Both the position numbers and the translations under genes were made by a program. The notes beneath the pieces were generated by a model, which made no database searches, was not told the origin of the DNA, and was given only the letters and a program-made list of their open reading frames with translations. This document shows positions 10,664 through 19,662 of a stretch of 64,000 bases of DNA, one piece after another; positions within the stretch are counted from its first letter, which is position 1, and each line of letters begins with the position of its first letter. The DNA comes from Granulicatella elegans (GTDB lineage: Bacteria > Bacillota > Bacilli > Lactobacillales > Aerococcaceae): NCBI RefSeq assembly GCF_020735385.1, contig NZ_CP085953.1:682001-746000 (forward strand). The letters are read 5' to 3'.

Positions 10664-11282
10664 TTCGGCAGATGCTCTAAGCGATGGTTTGCGCCATGCA
10701 GATAATGTTTTAAGTGAAGCCGCACAGAACTTCCGTCTGAATATTGGGCTGGAGCCTCAACTAGCAGATGGTGTTCTATCAAGTGGTGGAGGAAAGTTAT
10801 CTCATCTAGCAGATAATCTCAGTGCTTTCGCGAAGAATCTAGATGGTAGTGTGGATGAAGTTGGGAAACTAAAACCGAATGTCAAATATCAAACAGGCGA
10901 ATTTGAATATCTCTATCAAACAGATGGTCTAGGACGCTTGACAGATTGGAATGCATCAGAACTTCAATTGACAGAACGAAATGGCCGACTTCCTCACGAT
11001 TCTAGCACTCCAGGTAAGTTACCGGGTGACCATGCAGGTCACTTGGCAGGAGATTGGTTTGGTGGTTCTCCGGAGATTGATAATTTGGTTTCACAGTTGA
11101 GCGATGTGAACTTGAGTGATTATAAAAAATTGGAAAATCAATGGGCCAAAGCTTTGGAAGAAGGTAAGGATGTTTCAGTCAATGTCAAAGTGAATTATAT
11201 TGGCGATAGTCTGAAGCCGGATAGTTTTGATGTGAGGTACACAATTGAGGGTTTTCCATTTAGCAGAAGAATAAAAAATTAG
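10638..11282 (+). pseudogene. Orphan LXG toxin tip: DNA/RNA non-specific endonuclease (NS_2 type)
   Basis: An open frame without a proper start (first possible TTG at 10689) carries the C-terminal end of a type VII secreted toxin. Residues before ~10865 match the linker of LXG toxins (LRHADNVLSEAAQNF, then KLSHLADNLSAFAKNL). The remainder is an Endonuclea_NS_2 nuclease domain: YLYQTDGLGRLTDW, GDHAGHLAGDWFGGSPEIDN with the catalytic-type DHAGH, and a final beta sheet. B. subtilis YeeF carries the same kind of domain. The LXG secretion domain is missing, so the tip cannot be exported as it stands. It could be a donor for recombination into an intact toxin gene. Confidence 0.75.
10782..10863 (+). 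repeat. LXG linker repeat, copy 1
   Basis: About 80 bases encoding GGGKLSHLADNLSAFAKNL-DGSVDEV. Near-identical DNA occurs at 12848-12920 and 13995-14069, each time directly before a different toxin tip. This is a ready-made region for homologous exchange. Confidence 0.85.
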
Positions 11283-11291
11283 AGGTGAAAA

Positions 11292-11744
11292 ATGATTTTT
11301 GAAGATAAGTTATCAGAAATTCAAACAGATATGATTAGTTTAGCTCTTGAACTAGCAGAAGATAAAATTGATACTGCATATATATACGGTTCTTACGAGA
11401 ATAATTCCTTATCTTTTAACAGTTTTTTTGCTCAAGATAACAAAGTATATACGATAAATAAACTAGACCAGCTTGGTATAGAAAATTTAACAAAAGATAG
11501 AATGTTTCAATATTTAGAAATTGGAATAAGTGACTTAGAGCGATTTATAACATTATTTCAAGAGGATAAAAAACAAGCCCCAACTCAACTGAAATTGGTA
11601 TATGATAATGTGAATAAAAAAGCTAATGCTAAATATTCTTATGAAATTTTTTATTCAAATTCTGACTCACTAACTCCTGAAGATATTTTCATGGAATGGT
11701 ACAATGAAGTGAAGGAAGAAGTTGAAGGGCATCATGATATTTGA
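11292..11744 (+). CDS. YezG/DUF600-family immunity protein
   Basis: A 150-residue cytoplasmic protein resembling the YezG (DUF600) family, which neutralises the YeeF-type nuclease in Bacillus. Features are the N-terminal helix EIQTDMISLALELAED, a central beta sheet (IYGSYENNSLSF, KVYTINKL) and a late YEIFYSNSDSLTPEDIF region. It starts 9 bases after the NS_2 nuclease tip with AGAGGTGAAA as ribosome site, the expected toxin-then-immunity order. The frame is intact, so it may still protect against sibling-delivered nuclease even though the adjacent toxin is headless. Family call is by pattern; specificity is inferred. Confidence 0.7.
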   Translation: MIFEDKLSEIQTDMISLALELAEDKIDTAYIYGSYENNSLSFNSFFAQDNKVYTINKLDQLGIENLTKDRMFQYLEIGISDLERFITLFQEDKKQAPTQLKLVYDNVNKKANAKYSYEIFYSNSDSLTPEDIFMEWYNEVKEEVEGHHDI

Positions 11745-11766
11745 AGATGAATTTTCAGCTATAATG
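11734..11766 (+). pseudogene. 5' stub of a second YezG-like immunity gene
   Basis: Overlapping the end of the immunity gene in another frame, an ATG opens MIFEDEFSAIM, a near copy of the start of the 11292 gene (MIFEDKLSEIQ). After 11 codons it dissolves into the next toxin tip. It records a lost duplicate and a recombination joint. Confidence 0.5.
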
Positions 11767-12206
11767 AACCGGAGTTTGCACGTCAGCTCACTGATCAGGA
11801 AAAAGGCATGAACGAGCTTACCGTTAAAGAGTATCTTGATAATCGCGAACGATATATTGCCGAAGGTCGAGCGATTGAAGGAAATGCGGCACAGAAAGCG
11901 GCTAGGGAAACAGCTTTAGAAGAAAAAATAGAAGAGTTGGTTAATAAAGGTATAGATATTGATGTTGCTGAGGAACAAGCCCAAAAATGGATGGATACTC
12001 AAGCAGCTCTTCATAATCCAGACCAGATAGCTGGAGGTTATGCCGATCAGATTGGCGGAATGGGGGATAAGAGAATTAATTCTTCCATCGGTTCTCAATG
12101 GAAATATCGGATTGATGCCGTAGATGAGCAGATACAAGCCTTGGTTGAGAAGATGACACCAGAGCAATTACAAACTACCTATCTAAATGTTCGCTTAACT
12201 TATTAA
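11763..12206 (+). pseudogene. Orphan toxin tip: Ntox15 (Tde1-like) DNase domain
   Basis: The frame is open from about 11760 (first ATG 11808) and encodes the C-terminal domain of a polymorphic toxin of type 15. Landmarks are EFARQLTDQEKGMNEL, a helical stretch, then HNPDQIAGG carrying the HxxD motif required for DNase activity in Agrobacterium Tde1, and GDKRINSSIGSQWKYRID, which is highly typical of Ntox15. No linker or export domain precedes it. A matching immunity gene follows 13 bases later. Activity of the domain alone is plausible but not shown. Confidence 0.72.
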
Positions 12207-12219
12207 ACAAGGAGTCTAT

Positions 12220-12759
12220 ATGTTAAAAGATTTTACAAGAGTGGCAGCCATGCCTCAAGAAGTGATTGAAAAGTACAAGAATCAAATTCCGTCAGAGCTG
12301 GTTCAAATCTGGGAAGAAGATGGTTTGGGAACCTTTTTAGACGGTTATCTGAAAGTGATTAATCCGGATGAATATCTTGAACTGGTTCAGGAGACCTATT
12401 TCAGAGGGGATATTTCCATTCCCATTTTTGCGACAGCTTTTGGGGATATTATTACTTGGGAGAAGAACGAATTTTTGGGGATTATTAAATATAAAGATGG
12501 TACATTTGATATTTTTTTAGAAAATTTATCGCTTTTTATCAAATTTTTACCTGATGAAAGTTTTACAGATGATTATTTTAACCTACCGCTTTATCATAAG
12601 GCGATAGAGAAATATGGCTCGCTTGATTATACACAGTGTTTTGGTTTTGTGCCACTTTTGGTTTTAGGTGGCTTTAAAGACGTGAATCATCTGGATAAGG
12701 TAAAAATGTACGAACATATTTTACTGATTACTCAATTGGCTGGTCCTATCGGAGATTAA
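12220..12759 (+). CDS. GAD-like/Tdi1-type immunity protein
   Basis: A 179-residue protein with a GAD-like N-terminal part (residues ~15-100, including IPSELVQIWEEDGLGTF and ITWEKNEFLGIIKYKDG) and a C-terminal DUF1851/Tdi1 region (YHKAIEKYGSLDYTQCFGFVPLLVLGG). In Agrobacterium, Tdi1 is the immunity partner of the Ntox15 DNase Tde1. Finding it immediately after an Ntox15 tip strongly supports a cognate pair moved into a type VII setting. The start at 12220 has AAGGAG upstream. The frame is intact. Confidence 0.75.
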   Translation: MLKDFTRVAAMPQEVIEKYKNQIPSELVQIWEEDGLGTFLDGYLKVINPDEYLELVQETYFRGDISIPIFATAFGDIITWEKNEFLGIIKYKDGTFDIFLENLSLFIKFLPDESFTDDYFNLPLYHKAIEKYGSLDYTQCFGFVPLLVLGGFKDVNHLDKVKMYEHILLITQLAGPIGD

Positions 12760-12823
12760 AGAGGTCATAGTTTTGATAATCTAATCAAAAGCAACTTAGT
12801 ATCACTATCGAGAACCTGGCTTA

Positions 12824-13467
12824 ATGCAACTAGTAGATAGTAGTAGCTGGAAGTTATCTCATTTAGCAGATAATCTCAGCGCTTTCGCGAAGAATCTAGA
12901 TGGTAGTGTGGATGATGTTGTGGAAGCCAACCGGTTCTCCTTAGAGTGGCATAATTTGCAGAAAAGTTTTCCGGATTCAGGATTATCAGAACGACAATCA
13001 GAAAAGATAGTCAATATTAAACCAAGTGAAACAATTAAACGACCAGATCCGGAGCAATATTTGAGTTCTAATTATATTAAAGAACATAATGCCTTATTTG
13101 ACGAAGGGGTGCCAGCTTTTGCTAAAAATGATTATTGGATTCAAAAAGAAGGTTATTTTGGTCGACCGGATGGGCATTTGTCTTTCCAAAAGATGTAGCT
13201 GAAGCTATGGTCAAGGGAGCTGATGGTGATCCCCATGTACTTGAAAAACTTTTTGGACTTGATAAAGGTAGTCTTGGAAATAATCCAATTATGATCGAAC
13301 CTAAGGAAGTTGAAAATCTGAGGATTCCAAGTGGCAATGAGGGCGGAGCAAGCGGGAATGTTCAATGGCGTCCGGGTGGTAAGACCTATCCGGGCGGTGT
13401 TCCAGAATCTGTGATTGACAGAGTTCCTAAAGATAAATTGAACATTAAAGAATTGTGGAGTGAATAA
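12824..13467 (+). pseudogene. Orphan LXG toxin tip of unrecognised type, frameshifted
   Basis: The ATG at 12824 leads into linker copy 2 and then a tip beginning NIKPSETIKRPDPEQYL. At 13177-13179 three Ts occur where four would keep the frame: adding one gives YFGRPDGHFVFPKDVAEAM and joins cleanly to the downstream frame. That frame ends with LRIPSGNEGGAS, a glycine-rich GGKTYPGGVPESVIDRVP and a stop at 13467. Similar GNEAGAN/GGKTxGG endings occur in other polymorphic toxins, but I do not know the enzymatic activity. The 13470 gene is the likely immunity partner. Confidence 0.62.
12848..12920 (+). repeat. LXG linker repeat, copy 2
   Basis: Encodes WKLSHLADNLSAFAKNL-DGSVDDV, almost identical in DNA to the copies at 10782 and 13995. 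Confidence 0.85.
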
Positions 13468-13469
13468 TA

Positions 13470-13829
13470 ATGAAAGAAATACCAACAAAAAAAGGTGATA
13501 TGTTAGAAATTTATGAAGCCAATGGTAAGTATATTTTAAAGTATCCAACTTTCAATATCACCATGCCAGAGGTTGTTAAAGAAATCTCTAAAGAAGCAGT
13601 GGATAGCTATTTAGCAGGAAAACATGATGGTGAAGAATTAATTAATTATGCTAATTTCGGATTTTGGAAATCAAAAATTAGTCAAGAAGATGCTAATATA
13701 CAATTTTTAAGAGATAATCCAGAATTTCTTCTTATTGATACAGATAGAAAGAGACACTATTTCTCCGAAAAAGAATTTGAAGAATTGTTGAAAAAAGCTC
13801 ATGAAGTTTCTGATGCAGACGATAAGTAA
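13470..13829 (+). CDS. Putative immunity protein for the preceding tip
   Basis: A 119-residue acidic soluble protein that I do not recognise. It starts two bases after the stop of the frameshifted tip, the tight spacing seen for toxin-immunity pairs. It has no signal peptide or membrane segment, as expected for a cytosolic antidote. Visible features are the beta-rich start IYEANGKYILKYPTFNITMPEV and the helical end EKEFEELLKKAHEVSDADDK. The frame is intact. Function is inferred from position only. Confidence 0.55.
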   Translation: MKEIPTKKGDMLEIYEANGKYILKYPTFNITMPEVVKEISKEAVDSYLAGKHDGEELINYANFGFWKSKISQEDANIQFLRDNPEFLLIDTDRKRHYFSEKEFEELLKKAHEVSDADDK

Positions 13830-13919
13830 TCATTCCCTACATTAAAGAATATAAGAGGCAGAGTTCTTGCTTTGTCTCTTACGTATTATAAGAAAATTCT
13901 TAGGCAGTAGGCTCAGACC

Positions 13920-14560
13920 ATCATCCGTTGCACGCTATGAGGCTGGTCTTTTTGATGAGAATGCCCGTCTAGTCTATGGAAGCCAGAAGAGAGCGGTGGG
14001 AAGTCATCTCATTTAGCAGACAATCTCAGTGCTTTCGCGAGGAATCTCGATGATAGTGTAGATGATCTTTCAGAAAACATAGTTAAGTTTTTTGAAAAGC
14101 CTCTTTCTACTATGGACAGATTTAATGAGATAGATATTGTTAGTTATAAGGAAACTATGAAAAAAATTATACAGAAATTGATGTTGCTAAATTAACTGAT
14201 TTAACAACACACAATACAGAATCAAATACCGCCTTACTTGGTTATTTTCAACCTAATAGTGTAACTTCTTATGAGCAAGTGGCTCATGCTAATGGCTGGA
14301 CTTATTTTGATGCTTGAAATGATGGATGGAATGCAATGTGGAAAGTGGATCCAGACTTAGCTTATAAAGTAAATGATGAATTCTTGCTAAAACAGATTCA
14401 GGAAGGAAAGAATTTTATATTGAGTTCCAATCCAGAAGCTGCAGATTTTGTATTTCATACGACTGGTAAAGGGGAATCATTTATGAATGAAATGAATATT
14501 CTAAGAGAAAATGAATATAAGTTTGAGAATTTTGGAAATATGTGGAGGGCTTATAAATGA
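13920..14560 (+). pseudogene. Orphan LXG toxin tip, badly decayed
   Basis: Starting around 13920 a remnant reads SVARYEAGLFDENARLVYG, then after a small shift linker copy 3. The tip follows (LSENIVKFFEKPLSTMDRF), loses frame near 14165-14190, continues as LLGYFQPNSVTSYEQVAHANG and is cut by TGA at 14318-14320. The last stretch, from 14336, reads MWKVDPDLAYKVNDEFLL through NFGNMWRAYK. At least one frameshift and one stop make it non-functional. I do not recognise the enzyme class. The gene at 14557 overlaps its end by four bases and is the likely immunity partner. Confidence 0.55.
13995..14069 (+). repeat. LXG linker repeat, copy 3
   Basis: Encodes GGKSSHLADNLSAFARNL-DDSVDDL. It is the most diverged of the three copies and the only one in a heavily damaged frame. 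Confidence 0.8.
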
Positions 14561-14958
14561 GCGAAGTATACTTGCCTACAAGAGATAGTTTAGGTTATCA
14601 GAATGTCAAACAAGCTTTAGAGAAAATTTTTTCGATTAATCTTGATACAATTACGATTAATGAAGGAGAAGATGAAAATTTTAATTTTCCGTTCATGTAT
14701 AACGGTTATCATATGACAATAGGTATTTCGTCAACCGGTAAAAATACGCAATTGGAAGCAGGAGAGGGTGGCTTGTTTAACATTTGGTTCACTCAAACTG
14801 ATGAACAGAGATTTTCAATCACCTTTTTATCCAAGATTATTGATGATAAGAGTATAAAAAGAGTGTATGGCCGTGATGAAGAATCAGTCGAACAAACTTT
14901 GAATATATTGAAAGACTTTCTAAATTCAGATAAAGCGGAAGTTCTATTGAAGAATTGA
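14557..14958 (+). CDS. Putative immunity protein for the decayed tip
   Basis: A 133-residue soluble protein of unknown family. ATGA overlap with the stop of the preceding tip argues for a translationally coupled toxin-immunity pair. The sequence is alpha/beta, with FNFPFMYNGYHMTIGIS and FNIWFTQTDEQRFSITFLS as likely strands and a helical C-terminus. No signal peptide. Intact frame beside a ruined toxin, a pattern repeated across this cluster. The role is inferred. Confidence 0.55.
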   Translation: MSEVYLPTRDSLGYQNVKQALEKIFSINLDTITINEGEDENFNFPFMYNGYHMTIGISSTGKNTQLEAGEGGLFNIWFTQTDEQRFSITFLSKIIDDKSIKRVYGRDEESVEQTLNILKDFLNSDKAEVLLKN

Positions 14959-14962
14959 ATCC

Positions 14963-15349
14963 ATGTCTAAATTTTGTCATGGGAGTGGTGGATCTAAAAA
15001 AATCGTCATGAATCCTGATGAACTACAGGCAATCATGCGTTACATCACCACAGTTAAGGTTTCATTTCAAAATAATTTGGCTCCAAAATTGAAGAGCCTA
15101 TCTGAAACAAAATATTATGAAGGTGGAGAAGCCTCGAAAGCAATGGATCACTATTCTAAAATGCTCAACAAAGTGAATGAAGTTGGAGATTTATATCAGC
15201 GAGCCAATAGTGAAATTTTAAGTATGATGGGACAGTGGCTCCAACAAGATGCTCAGTTGAGAGATGATTTTCTAAATGGTCTTTCTTCTAATCCTACTCT
15301 AGTAAAAAATTTAGAAACTCTGGGAATGATTCCGCGAGGTGACCAATGA
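14963..15349 (+). CDS. LXG-partner small helical protein (Lap-like, type VII secretion)
   Basis: A 128-residue, mainly helical protein. Two long helices flank a turn, with YYEGGEASKAMDHYSKML in the middle, and the size fits the WXG100-like proteins encoded before LXG toxins (Lap1/Lap2 class), which bind the LXG domain and present it to the type VII secretion machine. Only five bases separate it from the preceding gene, and its stop overlaps the start of the next gene in ATGA. In intact loci the order is lap genes, LXG toxin, immunity; here the toxin body is missing downstream. Assignment rests on size, helicity and context. Confidence 0.6.
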   Translation: MSKFCHGSGGSKKIVMNPDELQAIMRYITTVKVSFQNNLAPKLKSLSETKYYEGGEASKAMDHYSKMLNKVNEVGDLYQRANSEILSMMGQWLQQDAQLRDDFLNGLSSNPTLVKNLETLGMIPRGDQ

Positions 15350-15729
15350 CCAAAGACGTAGAACTTCATTCATCGACCTGGAAGACGATGCAATAAGCCC
15401 TGACAGGCTTCACTGAAAATTCCACAATCTCAAGCAGTGGCTATGGGAATTACACCAATGTTCAAGCAGGAGCCTATAGTACTGGAACAGCTTCAACCGG
15501 ATTTGACAAGCGAGTAGAAGAGCTGGTTAAAATTTCTGAGAAGGTTCGGCGCTTGATAGCAGAAAAGGATACGGACGGTGCTGTGTCCTATAGCTATTAT
15601 GATGACACAAGTATCGGACAAACTCTGCAATCCAAGCCCTCAAAGACATTCCCTAACTTGAATCGAGTAACAGTGACTTCTTTCTCTCCCATTTCATTCT
15701 CAGATGGAGAAAAACTCAACTCATTTTGA
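15346..15729 (+). pseudogene. Second LXG-partner protein with nonsense codon
   Basis: The ATG at 15346 overlaps the previous stop (ATGA). The frame reads MTKDVELHSSTWKTMQ, then TAA at codon 17, then remains open for 110 more codons: ALTGFTENSTIS, GFDKRVEELVKISEKVRRLIAEKD, ending FSDGEKLNSF and TGA at 15729. A single substitution would repair it. The helical DKRVEELVKISEKV segment and position fit a T7SS LXG accessory protein. The cluster breaks off here, facing an opposite-strand gene. Confidence 0.58.
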
Positions 15730-15764
15730 TTAGCGGAAATCTTAGTTTTCACTTGGTAAGGAAC

Positions 15765-17528
15765 TCAAATCTTCAGAGCTTTAGAACCCTTTTTAACTGT
15801 TCTTTCAAAATCCGTTTTCCATTTATTAAAACTTGCAACACGGGAAACATTAGGATTTTGCATCTTCAGCAAATGAATATTGTTGAGTGAGTAGTTGTGA
15901 AACTTACTCATCGTATCCAAGAACGATTTAAACTGTTCTGAATCTAAATAGTTCTTCATTCCCTCTTTCAAGTGTTCAGCTAAAGCTTTTGTATCTTTAT
16001 TTGCGACTAACTGGGAAATAGTTTGTTCTGAACTTTTAGTAGCAATTGCATTGGTTATAATAGCTCCAGTTTCAGCTTCAACATCTGTCCTTCTTTCTCT
16101 ATCTTCCTGTTTTTTATGAAGGTTAGAGGCACTGTTGTATGGATCTGTTCCCTGCAACATCTCATCAGAATTGGAAATACCATCACTATCCAAATCACGA
16201 TCTCTCTCAACTTTTCGGTTATACTGATAAATTTTTTCGTATGGATTATCTAGTGTATTTTGTGAATTCTTGACTTGTGTTTTTTCAAATTTATCTAGAA
16301 CGTTGACAATGGTTTGTTCAACTTTTTCCGATAATTCTTTAATTTCATTTTGCCATTTTTCTACAAGAGCTACTTGTTCTTGAGGCGAATCTCTAACTCC
16401 CAACTTCTCAAACCAAGCAGATAAATTGTCTACCTCAACACTATCCATTCCATCAAAAGAGATAAAGCCAAGACGACTATCATGACTACTATCCGAAAAA
16501 CCAATCGGACTATTTTCTAACACTCCATAAGGTACTTGGGATAAAAGTTGATCGGCATAAGGAGTATCTTTCAAAGCGTAACTGAACTGAGAAATATCTA
16601 GTTCACTCGCTAATCTCTCCAGATGATACTGATTAAATAATGCCCCATCTAGCTTTATCAGCTCTGGATGCTCTCTCATTTCTCGTGTACCAAGTCTTTC
16701 TTTATGAGCGATTGGATTAATCTCCTCACCAATATTGTAACGGATGCTATCCTGAATCAGTTCACCTTCAGGACTGTATAAGTCAAATTGAACCTTTGTA
16801 AAAGGGGTATAGGAAGCACCTTCTACCTGGTTCATTCGATCACTTACACTTGCATGATGCTTTTCGTAATAGATATTATTCTGCTTATATAGCTCTGTTG
16901 CAAAAGACTGATAATCAACCAACTCTGTTTCGCTAAAAGGTAAAATTGGCCCACCATCATGCTTTTCTGCCCATTGAAGGCGGACATTGTAGTTATTTTT
17001 GTCAATCTCATTTGGTTGAATTGCCTCAAACAAGCCGTTTTCCATAATGGATTGCAATTCTTTGCCCCCATCTTTAATATAGTCCTCATTGATTGATAGC
17101 TGTTCAATGTGGCCATTACGTTCATGGAAGATACCAAGAATAACTTTTCCATCGGTTTTCTCCACATCAACTTTTAAATCTTTCTTAATTTTGATAAGAG
17201 ATGCAGGGACACGTTCTTCTCCTATATCTTTGAAAAGAAGTAGGAAGTCTTCATCTTTACTCTTAATAGCTTCTGAAAAATTAAGCCGTTGTGCTATTCT
17301 TACCTCATCTAAGTTATCCAATACAAACGATTTAGAATCAAGAATATCCTCCAACATGGGAATGACTTGTAATTTTTCTTTTAGACTATTACTAACCATT
17401 ATTTGGTTATAGTTTCCTCTTCCTTCTTCAAAATCAACTACAAAATCTGAAGCTTTTTTCCCTTCCACAATAGGTCTGATTCCTGTTAAGTGTAAAAAGT
17501 TTTCTTGTTTAAAACTAACATCTAACAA
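15765..17528 (-). CDS. Large polyvalent protein fragment: PBECR4-like N-terminus, ArdC-like C-terminus (truncated both ends)
   Basis: The frame encodes 587 residues of a mobile-element protein. The N-terminus (SFKQENFLHLTGIRP) matches PBECR4-type nuclease-fold domains. A middle section resembles large polyvalent protein-associated domains (DYQSFATELYKQN). Near residue 445 a calcium-type repeat DRDLDSDGISNSDEM occurs. The end, FHNYSLNNIHLLKMQNPN through KKGSKALKI, is the beginning of an ArdC-like ssDNA-binding domain, cut after ~45 residues. Upstream the frame stays open for another ~20 codons without ATG, back to TAG near 17590, so the TTG at 17528 is only a nominal start. It looks like debris of a conjugative element that replaced the LXG toxin body. 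Confidence 0.65.
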   Translation of the reverse strand: MLDVSFKQENFLHLTGIRPIVEGKKASDFVVDFEEGRGNYNQIMVSNSLKEKLQVIPMLEDILDSKSFVLDNLDEVRIAQRLNFSEAIKSKDEDFLLLFKDIGEERVPASLIKIKKDLKVDVEKTDGKVILGIFHERNGHIEQLSINEDYIKDGGKELQSIMENGLFEAIQPNEIDKNNYNVRLQWAEKHDGGPILPFSETELVDYQSFATELYKQNNIYYEKHHASVSDRMNQVEGASYTPFTKVQFDLYSPEGELIQDSIRYNIGEEINPIAHKERLGTREMREHPELIKLDGALFNQYHLERLASELDISQFSYALKDTPYADQLLSQVPYGVLENSPIGFSDSSHDSRLGFISFDGMDSVEVDNLSAWFEKLGVRDSPQEQVALVEKWQNEIKELSEKVEQTIVNVLDKFEKTQVKNSQNTLDNPYEKIYQYNRKVERDRDLDSDGISNSDEMLQGTDPYNSASNLHKKQEDRERRTDVEAETGAIITNAIATKSSEQTISQLVANKDTKALAEHLKEGMKNYLDSEQFKSFLDTMSKFHNYSLNNIHLLKMQNPNVSRVASFNKWKTDFERTVKKGSKALKI

Positions 17529-17646
17529 ATTTACTTTTCCATTATTTGAGTAGAAATAATAGACTTTACTATTTGCTAACTCTTCTAAATACTATTGAGA
17601 AAAAACACGTTTAGTCTTGAATCGTTAATTCTTTGTGGCTTACCTG

Positions 17647-17675
17647 TTGCACAAGTCTAGAGAATATTGTAAAAT
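17647..17675 (+). promoter_or_regulatory. Promoter of serS leader
   Basis: TTGCAC (17647-17652) and TAAAAT (17670-17675) with a 17-base spacer, just ahead of the T-box leader. Confidence 0.65.
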
Positions 17676-17681
17676 ATAGAC

Positions 17682-19274
<1,593 letters not shown>

Positions 19275-19281
19275 TGATTAG

Positions 19282-19371
19282 ATGAAGAATGAAGTATCTA
19301 AAGACGAAAATTGGCGTGTTCAAGAAGTGTTAGCGAAAGTCTTTGATGAATACTGCAAGAAAACAGGTTAA
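19282..19371 (+). pseudogene. DNA alkylation repair protein remnant
   Basis: A 29-codon frame containing NWRVQEVLAKVFDEYCKKTG, which resembles the start of a HEAT-like unit in DNA alkylation repair proteins. It has no ribosome site of quality and no continuation, so it is a decayed fragment. Too short for certainty. Confidence 0.4.
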
Positions 19372-19601
19372 GAAAATTGAGGAATCGTTTCAACAACATA
19401 TTTTTCAAGGGCATAGAATAGAAATCTGGGATTATGAACCGATACATTTTAACTATTTAAAAGAGGATTACTTAAGAGATGAAAGTAAGGGAGGATCTAC
19501 TTTAATTGATCCTATACAATAGTCTATGAGAGAAATCCTCCTTTGTTTTTTGTTTTGGTCGACTTAATCATAACCTGGATTTCTCTTTTTTGCATGTAAA
19601 A
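19372..19601. other. Spacer downstream of serS with an unexplained open frame
   Basis: A 51-codon open stretch (19370-19522, plus strand) reads KKIEESFQQHIFQGHRIEIW and ends DPIQ, without a plausible start. It may be the tail of the gene whose head is the alkylation repair remnant, or of another deleted gene. Nothing else is recognisable before the terminator at 19602. Confidence 0.35.
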
Positions 19602-19633
19602 AATCCTGTCGGTGATTTCTCACCAACAGGATT
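19602..19633 (-). terminator. Terminator of the zinc-uptake operon
   Basis: AATCCTGT-GGTGA and TCACC-ACAGGATT pair around a short loop with one mismatch. The run of As on the plus side gives a U-run in the minus-strand transcript. Confidence 0.8.
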
Positions 19634-19662
19634 TGTCGAACAACCAAATTTTAGAACTTTAT

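Noticed and set aside
10782-14069. Linker repeats as a CRISPR-like or tandem array
   Set aside because: The three copies are kilobases apart, coding, and each leads into a different toxin domain; no spacers or short regular units are present.
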